From: an uncultured bacterium
GTDB lineage: Bacteria; Actinomycetota; Coriobacteriia; Coriobacteriales; Coriobacteriaceae
Assembly (NCBI GenBank): GCA_905215945.1
Contig: CAJMRZ010000016.1
Location: 1 to 15,957, forward strand
Length of the DNA stretch: 15,957 nucleotides
Reading direction: 5' to 3'
Under the pieces are notes generated by a model. The model did not search any database and had not been told where the DNA came from. It worked only from the letters and a program-made list of their open reading frames with translations. Each line of letters starts with the position of its first letter. The first letter of the stretch is position 1. The position numbers and the translations under genes were made by a program. Positions 1-6,154 of this stretch are shown here, one piece after another.

Positions 1-288
1 GATACTTCCGCGGCTCATGCCAGCGCATGCCTCGCAAGTGCAGCCAGGAACATGCAGAGCTCCCGGCTTCCAAGGCGCGGCGCCCAGGCGACGGCTCGAC
101 CCGTCCCATGGCACGCCGGCGACGGGAAACATGTGCGTGGTGGTACAGAGGAGCACGCGGCCGCCGGCGCGCATAAGCTCAAGGCCGAGCGTCTTTAGTA
201 GGGTCGACTTGCCGCCACTGCCGATAATTGCGGTAATGCCCGGCTCGATCTTGAGCGCGGAGGCAAGGTTTCCGCTCGTCGTTTCCAT
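1..288 (-). CDS. yqeC: Selenium-dependent hydroxylase accessory protein, YqeC family (N-terminal part, runs out of the window)
   Basis: The minus strand reads as an open frame from an ATG at 288-286 to the window edge, giving the first 96 residues of a protein whose family is usually about 250 residues long. Residues 21-31 form a P-loop (I-I-G-S-G-G-K-S-T-L-L), followed by a VLLCTTTHM segment at 45-53. This matches the start of the YqeC family, a putative nucleotide-binding factor known from genomic association with selenium-dependent molybdenum hydroxylases. A cysteine cluster (C83, C85, C88) follows and I cannot assign it a role; it may bind a metal or be lineage-specific. The gene is divergent from a yqeB-xdhC pair, which supports the assignment. 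The ribosome binding site is weak (GGCGGTGA about 5 bases before the ATG on this strand). The biochemical function of the family is not firmly established. Confidence 0.8.
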   Translation of the reverse strand, partial: METTSGNLASALKIEPGITAIIGSGGKSTLLKTLGLELMRAGGRVLLCTTTHMFPVAGVPWDGSSRRLGAAPWKPGALHVPGCTCEACAGMSRGSI

Positions 289-327
289 CTGTTCACCGCC
301 GTATAATACTGTGATAATAAATAATCA
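279..327. promoter_or_regulatory. Divergent promoter region between yqeC and yqeB
   Basis: A perfect TATAAT lies at 302-307 on the plus strand, with a weak -35 (TCGTTT, 279-284) at 17-base spacing. It would start transcription near 314, about 77 bases before yqeB. On the minus strand the same bases offer TATTAT (308-303), which would serve yqeC with a very short leader. Immediately right lies an AT-rich dyad with TGAT at 312-315 and ATCA at 324-327 around an A/T-only centre, a plausible operator. The stretch is strongly AT-rich compared with the GC-rich flanks. The promoter call rests on the hexamers only. Confidence 0.45.
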
Positions 328-390
328 TCAGAGTAGAGGTCGAACCGCTTTTGCTCTGCTCAAACCGTAGCACAGGGAGGTGCCCCGGGA

Positions 391-1185
391 ATGCTCGTTT
401 ATATTCGCGGTGCCGGCGATATCGCCACGGGCGTCGCCGCTCGCTTGGTGCGCGCTGGCGTGTCGGTCGTTATGGCCGATATCGCGGTTCCCACGTGCAT
501 CCGTCGCACAATCAGTTTTTGCGAGGCCATTCGCCTGGGCGAGGTCCAGGTCGAGGGCATTCGCGCCCGCTTGGCGCAGACGTCGGCCGAGGCGCTTGAG
601 ATTACCGAGGCCGGAGACGTCGCCGTTGTGGTGGACCCCCAGGCACAGATGCTCGACGAACTGGAGCCCGCGGCTGTGGTCGACGCAATTCTGGCCAAGC
701 GCAATCTGGGTACCACGCGCGACATGGCTCCTGCCGTCATCGCTGTGGGGCCGGGCTTCACCGCGCCGGTTGACTGCGACGCCGTGATCGAAACCATGCG
801 TGGGCATTTCCTGGGCCGTGTCATTACCCAAGGTTCGCCCCAGCCCAACACGGGCGTGCCGGGCGTCATCGCCGGATATGGCAAAGAGCGTGTTATCCAC
901 AGCCCCGCCGCCGGCGTGTTTCGGTCCGACCGCGCAATCGGCGACATCGTGAGTGCCGGAAACGTGATTGGCTACGCGGGCGATACGCCCATGTGCACGC
1001 AGATCGATGGCTGTCTGCGCGGGCTTTTGGCGAACGGCGTGCAGGTGACTGAGGGCTTTAAATGCGCCGATGTCGATCCGCGCGGCGATGCCAGCTATAT
1101 CAACTACATTTCGGACAAGGCGACGTCGGTCGGCGGCGGCGTGCTCGAGGCACTCGCCATGCTCACCGATGTCTTTAGAGGATAG
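391..1185 (+). CDS. yqeB: Selenium-dependent molybdenum hydroxylase system protein, YqeB family
   Basis: The product is 264 residues. It opens with a Rossmann-type dinucleotide fold motif, R-G-A-G-D-I-A-T-G at residues 6-14, followed by AVPTCIRRTISFCEAI at about 32-47. Both are hallmarks of the YqeB family (EF2563-type selenium-dependent hydroxylase accessory protein), and the length is typical of the family. Members occur beside selD, yqeC and xanthine-dehydrogenase-like hydroxylases and are thought to act in cofactor maturation, but the reaction is unproven. The start ATG is preceded by GGGAGG at 375-380. The stop is 9 bases before xdhC, so the two are probably co-transcribed, and yqeC diverges on the other side. 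There is no sign of damage. Confidence 0.85.
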   Translation: MLVYIRGAGDIATGVAARLVRAGVSVVMADIAVPTCIRRTISFCEAIRLGEVQVEGIRARLAQTSAEALEITEAGDVAVVVDPQAQMLDELEPAAVVDAILAKRNLGTTRDMAPAVIAVGPGFTAPVDCDAVIETMRGHFLGRVITQGSPQPNTGVPGVIAGYGKERVIHSPAAGVFRSDRAIGDIVSAGNVIGYAGDTPMCTQIDGCLRGLLANGVQVTEGFKCADVDPRGDASYINYISDKATSVGGGVLEALAMLTDVFRG

Positions 1186-1194
1186 AAGGCGGCA

Positions 1195-2238
1195 ATGGAA
1201 AAGCTCGATGTTGTGAATGCGGCGCTTGCCGCCCTGCGTGCTGGCGAGACGTGCGAGCTCGTGGTCGTGGCCGGTACGGCGGGGTCATCGCCGCGCGGTG
1301 TGGGCGCCTGGATGACTGTCTTTGCCGATGGCAGCCAGGCGGGCACCATCGGCGGCGGCAAGATTGAGCTCTTTGCGCTGGATGAGGCGCGCGAGCTCCT
1401 GAGCGCGGGACAGTCGCGTCTGGTCCGCTACACCATGGGCGGCGAGAACTCCGATACCGGTATGATCTGCGGCGGAGCCATCTGCCTGTGCTATCTGCAT
1501 CTGGATGCGATCCAGGCACCGTTGTTCCAGGCGGTTGCCGACGTCTTGGCGTATCGACGCATCGGCGACTTCGTCATCGACTTTGAGCCGTTTATCGCGA
1601 GCGCGCTCGAGGGCGATGTGGCCGAGTGCCATGGCAAGGAATCGCGCCACACCATTGCGGGCTGCCCCGGGCTTTCGCTGGTGGAGGAGGGGAGTAAGGT
1701 TACCTATACAAACGCCGCCTCCGAGATTCCTCCCGCGCACATCGAGACGCTCTGCCCCGAGGGCCTGACCTACATCTTTGGCTGTGGCCACGTGGGCGCT
1801 GCGACGGCGCGGGTGCTCACGGCGGCGGGCTTTGCCGTCGTGGCTTGCGACGACCGCCCCGGCACGCTGACCCCCGAATGGGTGCCCAACGTCTACGATC
1901 GTCGTCTGGTCGATTACAAGAACCTGAGCGAGCTGTGCCCCATCGGCCCGCGCGACCTGGTGGTCGTCGCCACGGCGGGTCACAAGTCCGATATCGACGT
2001 GGTGATTCAGGCCATGCGCGCCAAACCCGCCTATCTGGGCTGCCTGGGCTCGCGCCGCAAGACGGCCTTTGTGCGCGCCCGCCTGGAGCAGGAGGGCTTT
2101 ACGCAGGAGCAAATCGACGAGTTGCACCTGCCGATTGGCGTTGCCATCGAGGCGGAGGACCCCGAGGAGATCGCCATCTCCATCGCCGCCGAGATGATCC
2201 ACCTGCGCCGCACCAAACTCATCCCCCGCAAGCGCTAA
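1195..2238 (+). CDS. xdhC: XdhC/CoxI family molybdenum hydroxylase maturation protein
   Basis: This 347-residue protein has both halves of the full-length XdhC/CoxI family. The N-terminal domain carries G-S-S-P-R at 30-34, G-T-I-G-G-G at 50-55 and G-M-I-C-G-G near residue 92. The C-terminal Rossmann domain starts with FGCGHVGAA near 195 and carries G-S-R-R-K near 284. Family members bind molybdenum cofactor and help insert its sulfurated form into xanthine dehydrogenase-like enzymes. Here the neighbour yqeB points to a selenium-dependent version. GAAGG at 1185-1189 gives a ribosome binding site that overlaps the yqeB stop. The cysteine in the GMICGG motif is present. The gene symbol is by family, since several paralogues share it. 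A hairpin that could end transcription follows 17 bases downstream. Confidence 0.85.
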   Translation: MEKLDVVNAALAALRAGETCELVVVAGTAGSSPRGVGAWMTVFADGSQAGTIGGGKIELFALDEARELLSAGQSRLVRYTMGGENSDTGMICGGAICLCYLHLDAIQAPLFQAVADVLAYRRIGDFVIDFEPFIASALEGDVAECHGKESRHTIAGCPGLSLVEEGSKVTYTNAASEIPPAHIETLCPEGLTYIFGCGHVGAATARVLTAAGFAVVACDDRPGTLTPEWVPNVYDRRLVDYKNLSELCPIGPRDLVVVATAGHKSDIDVVIQAMRAKPAYLGCLGSRRKTAFVRARLEQEGFTQEQIDELHLPIGVAIEAEDPEEIAISIAAEMIHLRRTKLIPRKR

Positions 2239-2255
2239 TCGCATCCTCACCAATA

Positions 2256-2322
2256 AGTTGCGGTGAAATACGGATTGTTTAAGCCTGTTAGGCCGCCCAA
2301 CAGTCCCTATTTCACCGCAACT
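2256..2322. repeat. Long hairpin/palindrome after xdhC (terminator or MITE/REP-like element)
   Basis: A perfect 15-base inverted repeat, AGTTGCGGTGAAATA (2256-2270) and TATTTCACCGCAACT (2308-2322), continues after one C/C mismatch into eight more pairs. These are GGATTGTT (2272-2279) with AACAGTCC (2299-2306), including one G-U pair. The loop holds a further small hairpin, GCCT-GTT-AGGC (2283-2293). A T5 run lies at 2325-2329, so it could work as a terminator for yqeB-xdhC. The arm is longer than most intrinsic terminators and looks like a folded non-autonomous element or REP-like repeat. No second copy is seen in this window. Confidence 0.7.
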
Positions 2323-2383
2323 GCTTTTTGGGACCCATTTGTGCGGGGGAGTTGTGGAGTTGTGCAGGCAGACGAGGTTTTTC

Positions 2384-2412
2384 TGGAAATACGCTCCCGA
2401 TGCGCGTATAGT
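2384..2412 (+). promoter_or_regulatory. Candidate promoter of the rplE-led ribosomal operon
   Basis: TATAGT at 2407-2412 is a good -10 hexamer. The best-spaced -35 at 17 bases is the poor TGGAAA (2384-2389), within a T-rich stretch (TTTTTCTGG from 2378). Transcription would start near 2419, leaving a leader of about 130 bases before rplE. The whole 2239-2549 gap contains no gene I can support. It holds the hairpin at 2256-2322, this promoter and the leader. The -10 is convincing and the -35 is not. Confidence 0.45.
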
Positions 2413-2549
2413 ACCGATTGTTTTGTCGGCTCCTGCTGCGTCGAGTCCAAACCGCAAAATGCCATGAGCGGCGCGGATGCAGCCAGGAGGCACGAGGACA
2501 ACCCATCGTGGCCACGCCCCGTGCTTAAAACCCCAAGAAGGAGTGAACA

Positions 2550-3107
2550 ATGGCAGAAGAGAAGTATGTGCCGCGTCTGAAGACCAAGTACAACAACGAG
2601 GTCAAGCAGCAGCTTCAGGACAAGTTCCAGTACGAGAACGTCATGATGATCCCCAAGTTTGAGAAGATCGTCGTGAACATGGGTGTCGGCGAGGCCGCTA
2701 CCGATTCCAAGGCCATCGACGGTGCCGTGCGCGACCTCCGCGCCATCACCGGCCAGCAGCCGATGATCACCCGTGCCCGCAAGTCCATCGCTACCTTCCG
2801 CCTGCGCGCCGGTATGCCGATCGGCTGCAAGGTTACCCTGCGTGGCGACCGTATGTGGGAGTTCTTCGATCGTCTGACCTCCGTCGCGATCCCCCGTATC
2901 CGCGACTTCCGCGGCATCTCCGCCAAGAGCTTCGACGGCCGTGGTAACTTCTCCATGGGCGTCACCGAGCAGCTCATCTTCCCCGAGATCGACTTCGACT
3001 CCGTCGATCACCAGCGTGGTATGGACATCACTTTCGTGACCACCGCCAACACCGATGAGGAGGCCAAGGCCCTTCTGGACGCCTTCGGTTTCCCGTTCAA
3101 GAAATAG
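2550..3107 (+). CDS. rplE: 50S ribosomal protein L5
   Basis: The 185-residue product shows the L5 signature from [15 protein letters not shown] (about residues 35-49) through [20 protein letters not shown] (about 74-93) to the C-terminal [22 protein letters not shown]5 binds 5S rRNA in the central protuberance of the large subunit and contacts S13 across the subunit bridge. AAGGAG at 2537-2542 gives a strong ribosome binding site for the ATG. In most bacteria rplN and rplX lie directly upstream. Here the upstream gene is xdhC, more than 300 bases away, so L5 is the first gene of the cluster. Downstream, a 13-pair hairpin precedes rpsN. Confidence 0.97.
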   Translation: MAEEKYVPRLKTKYNNEVKQQLQDKFQYENVMMIPKFEKIVVNMGVGEAATDSKAIDGAVRDLRAITGQQPMITRARKSIATFRLRAGMPIGCKVTLRGDRMWEFFDRLTSVAIPRIRDFRGISAKSFDGRGNFSMGVTEQLIFPEIDFDSVDHQRGMDITFVTTANTDEEAKALLDAFGFPFKK

Positions 3108-3122
3108 GTTCACCTGCCCTAT

Positions 3123-3152
3123 AAGCGCCGTTCCCACAAGGGGGCGGCGCTT
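3123..3152 (+). promoter_or_regulatory. Stable hairpin between rplE and rpsN
   Basis: AAGCGCCGTTCCC (3123-3135) pairs fully with GGGGGCGGCGCTT (3140-3152), two of the 13 pairs being G-U, around an ACAA tetraloop. No T-run follows, so it is not a typical intrinsic terminator. It lies in the 79-base gap between rplE and rpsN, 34 bases before the rpsN start. It could be a processing site, a 3' stabiliser for the rplE segment or a protein-binding site. The structure is seen directly and the role is inference. Confidence 0.65.
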
Positions 3153-3186
3153 GGGGCGAACAATACTCTATGTGAGGAGGATATAA

Positions 3187-3372
3187 GTGGCTAAGACATC
3201 GATGATCGTCAAGTGCAATCGCAAGCAGAAGTTCTCTACTCGTGAGTACACGCGCTGCCAGCGCTGCGGCCGTCCGCACTCTGTGTACCGCAAGTTCGGC
3301 CTGTGCCGTGTCTGCTTCCGCGAGCTTGCACTCAAGGGCGAGCTTCCCGGCGTTAAGAAGGCCAGCTGGTAA
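3187..3372 (+). CDS. rpsN: 30S ribosomal protein S14, zinc-binding type (type Z)
   Basis: This is a 61-residue protein with four zinc-binding cysteines, C24-x-x-C27 and C40-x-x-C43, flanking the S14 core ([15 protein letters not shown]). The short zinc form, also called rpsZ, is the standard S14 of most Gram-positive spc operons. The longer zinc-free form has about 100 residues. S14 sits in the head of the small subunit. The start is GTG, preceded by GAGGAGGA at 3174-3181. The stop codon lies inside a hairpin with downstream bases (3365-3384). Confidence 0.97.
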   Translation: MAKTSMIVKCNRKQKFSTREYTRCQRCGRPHSVYRKFGLCRVCFRELALKGELPGVKKASW

Positions 3373-3450
3373 GTCACTACCAGCGTTTCAAGCATCAGTT
3401 TGGAACAGGGAAAACGCGCTAGTTAGGCTTTGCCGTTAAGGGCGGCGAAG
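3365..3450 (+). promoter_or_regulatory. Two hairpins spanning the rpsN stop and the rpsN-rpsH gap
   Basis: GCTGGTA (3365-3371), which includes most of the rpsN stop codon, pairs with TACCAGC (3378-3384) around a 6-base loop. Further on, CTTTGCCG (3428-3435) pairs with CGGCGAAG (3443-3450) with one G-U pair and a 7-base loop. The gap between rpsN and rpsH is 119 bases, wide for an spc operon, and has no other gene. Neither hairpin has a T-run. Roles in mRNA processing or feedback by a ribosomal protein are possible but not shown. Confidence 0.5.
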
Positions 3451-3491
3451 AACCAAGAGCACGTGTTCATCAAGAACGAAGGAGAATCTGT

Positions 3492-3890
3492 ATGAACCTT
3501 ACAGACCCGATCGCAGATATGCTTACGCGCATCCGTAACGCTAACTCTGTGAACAAGGCCACGGTCTCCATGCCGAGCAGCAAGAAGCTCGTCGAGATCG
3601 CTCGTGTTCTGCACGAGGAGGGCTACATCGAGGGCTACGATGTCGAGGACACCGTTCCCCAGAAGACTCTGCACATCACGCTTAAGTATGGTCCCAAGAA
3701 GGCTAAGGTCATCAACGGCATCCGCCGCATTTCCAAGCCGGGCCTGCGTAAGTACACCGGCGTTGCCGACATGCCCCGCGTCCGCGGTGGCCTTGGTACC
3801 GCCATTATTTCCACCAGCCATGGCGTCATGACCGACCGCGATGCTCGCAAGCACAACGTCGGCGGCGAGATCATCGCTTACGTCTGGTAA
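3492..3890 (+). CDS. rpsH: 30S ribosomal protein S8
   Basis: The 132-residue product begins with the S8 signature [15 protein letters not shown] (about residues 4-18). It ends with the conserved C-terminal block [20 protein letters not shown], the rRNA-binding half. S8 binds the central domain of 16S rRNA. In E. coli it is also the feedback repressor of the spc operon, acting on mRNA near rplE. Whether that holds here is unknown. The start ATG has AAGGAG (3478-3483) upstream. Length and sequence are normal for the family. Confidence 0.97.
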   Translation: MNLTDPIADMLTRIRNANSVNKATVSMPSSKKLVEIARVLHEEGYIEGYDVEDTVPQKTLHITLKYGPKKAKVINGIRRISKPGLRKYTGVADMPRVRGGLGTAIISTSHGVMTDRDARKHNVGGEIIAYVW

Positions 3891-3923
3891 TTCGCTCGGT
3901 AGGTAGAAGGAAAGGAGATCACC

Positions 3924-4460
3924 GTGTCTCGTATCGGTAATAAGCCTGTCCAGATTCCCGCCGGAGTCGAAGTGGCAGTCAACGGCAACAACGTTGTCGT
4001 CAAGGGCCCCAAGGGCCAGCTCGAGCTCGATGTCTTTGAGAAGCTCGCTATCAACGTCGAGGACAACGTCCTCACCGTTTCCCGTCCCGACGACGAGCGT
4101 GAGACCCGTGCCCGCCACGGCCTCACCCGCGCCCTCATCCACAACATGGTTGTTGGCGTTTCCGAGGGCTTCGAGAAGAAGCTCGAGCTCGCCGGCGTCG
4201 GTTACCGCGTGCAGCAGAAGGGCAAGAACCTCGAGTTCTCCCTGGGCTTCTCGCACCCCGTGATCGTCGAGGCTCCCGAGGGCATCACCTTCGAGGTTCC
4301 CGACAACACCCACGTGAACGTCAAGGGTATCAACAAGCAGCAGGTCGGTCAGATCGCCGCTGAGATCCGCGGCCATCGTCCTCCCGAGCCTTACAAGGGC
4401 AAGGGTATCCACTACGTTGGCGAGCACATCCGCCGCAAGCTGGGTAAGGCCGCCAAGTAG
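3924..4460 (+). CDS. rplF: 50S ribosomal protein L6
   Basis: The 178-residue product has the two repeated L6 domains. It starts with [16 protein letters not shown] and ends with the signature [24 protein letters not shown] (about residues 151-174), which contacts 23S rRNA near the sarcin-ricin loop. The start is GTG, with AAAGGAG at 3911-3917 upstream, 33 bases after rpsH. The length matches the family. It lies in the usual place between rpsH and rplR. The gap that follows carries a hairpin. Confidence 0.97.
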   Translation: MSRIGNKPVQIPAGVEVAVNGNNVVVKGPKGQLELDVFEKLAINVEDNVLTVSRPDDERETRARHGLTRALIHNMVVGVSEGFEKKLELAGVGYRVQQKGKNLEFSLGFSHPVIVEAPEGITFEVPDNTHVNVKGINKQQVGQIAAEIRGHRPPEPYKGKGIHYVGEHIRRKLGKAAK

Positions 4461-4485
4461 TCGTAACCGACTCACTCGCATAAGA

Positions 4486-4507
4486 CCAGCACCCCGTCAG
4501 GTGCTGG
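4486..4507 (+). promoter_or_regulatory. Hairpin between rplF and rplR
   Basis: CCAGCACC (4486-4493) and GGTGCTGG (4500-4507) form a perfect 8-pair stem with a CCGTCA loop, 28 bases before the rplR start. A short T5 run (4519-4523) comes 11 bases after the stem, so a weak attenuator is possible. The spacing is poor for an intrinsic terminator, and a processing or protein-binding role is equally possible. Confidence 0.5.
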
Positions 4508-4535
4508 CAAGATCAACCTTTTTAGGAGTTTACGT

Positions 4536-4904
4536 ATGAACAAGCATAAGGCGAAGCTGGAAGGCCTCAAGCGTCGTCAGCGTCGTGTTCGCGGCAAGGT
4601 CTCGGGTACCTCCGAGCGTCCGCGTCTTCGCGTGACCCGTACTAACGCCAACATCTATGCCCAGATCATCGACGACAGCAAGGGCTCCAGCCTGACGCTC
4701 GTCTCTGCCTCGACCCTCGAGGCCGAGTTCAAGGGCACCCACACCTCGAACAAGGAGGCTGCGGAGAAGGTCGGTCAGCTCGTTGGCAAGCGCGCCATCG
4801 AGGCCGGCATCACCAAGGTCGCCTTCGATCGCGGTGGCCGTATCTACCATGGCCGCGTCAAGGCCCTCGCCGACGGTGCTCGTGCCGCCGGTCTCGAGTT
4901 CTAG
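4536..4904 (+). CDS. rplR: 50S ribosomal protein L18
   Basis: The 122-residue product shows the L18 pattern. A basic N-terminal tail ([20 protein letters not shown]) is followed by [20 protein letters not shown] (about residues 28-47) and the C-terminal block [22 protein letters not shown], which binds 5S rRNA together with L5. TTAGGAG upstream gives the ribosome binding site for the ATG. The 75-base gap before it contains the hairpin at 4486-4507. The stop codon lies 14 bases before rpsE, with which it is surely co-transcribed. Confidence 0.97.
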   Translation: MNKHKAKLEGLKRRQRRVRGKVSGTSERPRLRVTRTNANIYAQIIDDSKGSSLTLVSASTLEAEFKGTHTSNKEAAEKVGQLVGKRAIEAGITKVAFDRGGRIYHGRVKALADGARAAGLEF

Positions 4905-4918
4905 GAGGTATGTAGCAC

Positions 4919-5431
4919 ATGGCTCGTAATCAGAAGCAGCAGCGCGAGGCCTCCGAGTTCGAGGAGCGCGTCGTTTACATCAACCGCGTGTCGAAGACCG
5001 TCAAGGGTGGTCGTCGCATGAGCCTCGTCGCTCTCGTCGTCGTTGGCGACGGCAAGGGCAACGTCGGCGTTGGCATGGGCAAGTCCGCTGAGGTGCCCCT
5101 GGCCATCTCCAAGGCATCTCTCGATGCCAAGAAGAACATGTTCCACGTGCCGGTGACCGAGCAGGGCACCATCCCGCACGAGGTTCTCGGCCACTTTGGT
5201 GCCGGCCGCATCATCATCAAGCCCGCTGTCGAGGGTACCGGCGTTATCGCCGGCGGCGCTGTGCGTGCCGTCGTCGAGGCCGCAGGCATCAAGGATATCC
5301 GGACCAAGTGCCTGCGTTCCAACAACCCCAACAACGTTGTCGCCGCCGCCTTCGAGGGCCTCAAGAGCATGCGCGGTCCCGAGGAGGTCGCCCGCATCCG
5401 CGGCAAGAGCGTGGAAGAGATCTTGGAGTAA
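4919..5431 (+). CDS. rpsE: 30S ribosomal protein S5
   Basis: This 170-residue protein carries the double-stranded RNA-binding fold typical of S5 ([18 protein letters not shown], about residues 16-33). The C-terminal half includes [21 protein letters not shown] (about 104-124), the S5 signature. S5 works in decoding accuracy and mRNA unwinding at the entry channel. TAGGAGGT (4903-4910) gives a strong ribosome binding site overlapping the rplR stop. Immediately after the rpsE stop comes an equally strong site, AGGAGGG, that serves a tiny ORF rather than rpmD itself. Confidence 0.97.
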   Translation: MARNQKQQREASEFEERVVYINRVSKTVKGGRRMSLVALVVVGDGKGNVGVGMGKSAEVPLAISKASLDAKKNMFHVPVTEQGTIPHEVLGHFGAGRIIIKPAVEGTGVIAGGAVRAVVEAAGIKDIRTKCLRSNNPNNVVAAAFEGLKSMRGPEEVARIRGKSVEEILE

Positions 5432-5445
5432 GGAGGGCACTCACA

Positions 5446-5516
5446 ATGGCTAATCTGAACATCAAGCTCGCCGTGGCCTGACGGTCTCCGAGATGTTCGT
5501 CGGTAAGGAGAACTAA
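5446..5516 (+). pseudogene. Short, apparently frameshifted ORF between rpsE and rpmD, L30-like start
   Basis: An ATG at 5446 has a near-perfect ribosome binding site, AGGAGGG at 5431-5437 with 8-base spacing. It encodes MANLNIKLAVA and stops at TGA 5479-5481. One added base near 5470-5477 would restore a 23-residue frame, M-A-N-L-N-I-K-L-A-R-G-L then TVSEMFVGKEN, ending at TAA 5514-5516, two bases before the rpmD ATG. The first twelve residues fit the N-terminal pattern of L30 (MAxLxIxLxR). It may be a relic of an older or duplicated rpmD start, a coupling or leader peptide, or a one-base sequencing error in a real small gene. The functional interpretation is open. Confidence 0.45.
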
Positions 5517-5518
5517 GC

Positions 5519-5701
5519 ATGGCTGACACCATCAAGATCAAGCAGGTCCGCAGCACCAACGGTTGCAAGCAGGACCAGGTCCGTACTGTCCGTGCCCTCG
5601 GTCTCCACAGGATCCGCGAGGTTCGCGAGATTGCTGACAACGAGTCCGTCCGCGGCATGATCTTCAAGGTCAAGCACCTTGTCGAGATTGTAGAGGAGTA
5701 G
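5519..5701 (+). CDS. rpmD: 50S ribosomal protein L30
   Basis: The 60-residue product has the bacterial L30 pattern: IKIKQVRSTNGCKQDQVRTVRALGL, then VRGMIFKVKHLVEI at the C-terminus. The family length is about 58-62. L30 is a small rRNA-binding protein of the large subunit that some lineages lack. AAGGAG (5505-5510) gives the ribosome binding site and overlaps the tail of the preceding mini-ORF. rplO follows after three bases. The N-terminus, MADTIKIKQVR, resembles that of the mini-ORF upstream. Confidence 0.96.
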   Translation: MADTIKIKQVRSTNGCKQDQVRTVRALGLHRIREVREIADNESVRGMIFKVKHLVEIVEE

Positions 5702-5704
5702 CAA

Positions 5705-6154
5705 ATGCAGCTTCACGATCTTACTCCCGCGCCCGGTTCCACCAAGAACCGCAAGCGCGTCGGCCGTGGCAATTCTTCGGGTCACGGCACCACTTCTGGC
5801 CGCGGTCAGAAGGGCCAGGGTTCCCGCTCTGGCGGCACCAAGGGTGCCGGCTTCGAGGGTGGCCAGACTCCGCTGGCTATGCGCCTGCCCAAGCTTCCGG
5901 GCTTCCGCAACCCCCGTCGTATCGAGTACACCGCTGTTAACGTTGAGCGTCTCGAGCGTAAGTTCGAGGACGGCGCTGTGATCGACGGTGCCGCTCTTAA
6001 GGCCGCTCGCATCACCAAGAGCGAGTTCGAGCCCGTCAAGGTGCTCGGCAATGGTGAGCTCACCAAGAAGTTCACGGTCAAGGTCGACAAGGTCAGCGCT
6101 TCTGCGCAGGCCAAGATCGAGGCCGCCGGCGGAAAGGTCGAGCTGCCGTGCTAA
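5705..6154 (+). CDS. rplO: 50S ribosomal protein L15
   Basis: The 149-residue product has the glycine- and arginine-rich N-terminal tail of L15 ([21 protein letters not shown], about residues 16-36), then [19 protein letters not shown] and a globular C-terminal domain ending in [11 protein letters not shown]15 is an early large-subunit assembly protein in contact with 23S rRNA. The start ATG is 3 bases after the rpmD stop, and GTAGAGGAG (5690-5698) lies within the rpmD end. The last 7 bases overlap the secY start, which implies translational coupling. The terminal cysteine is a small oddity. Confidence 0.97.
   Translation: MQLHDLTPAPGSTKNRKRVGRGNSSGHGTTSGRGQKGQGSRSGGTKGAGFEGGQTPLAMRLPKLPGFRNPRRIEYTAVNVERLERKFEDGAVIDGAALKAARITKSEFEPVKVLGNGELTKKFTVKVDKVSASAQAKIEAAGGKVELPC

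Noticed and set aside
17..370. 117-codon plus-strand frame at the left edge
   Set aside because: It overlaps the YqeC-like gene on the minus strand, which has a P-loop and a matching neighbourhood. The plus frame has no recognisable feature and runs through the promoter region.
1285..2550. Long open frame (421 codons) antisense to xdhC
   Set aside because: It mirrors the xdhC coding frame, as GC-rich genes often leave open antisense frames. Its product resembles no family, and xdhC itself is certain.
3123..3152. Hairpin after rplE considered as an intrinsic terminator
   Set aside because: No T-run follows and the downstream genes belong to the same operon without an obvious new promoter.
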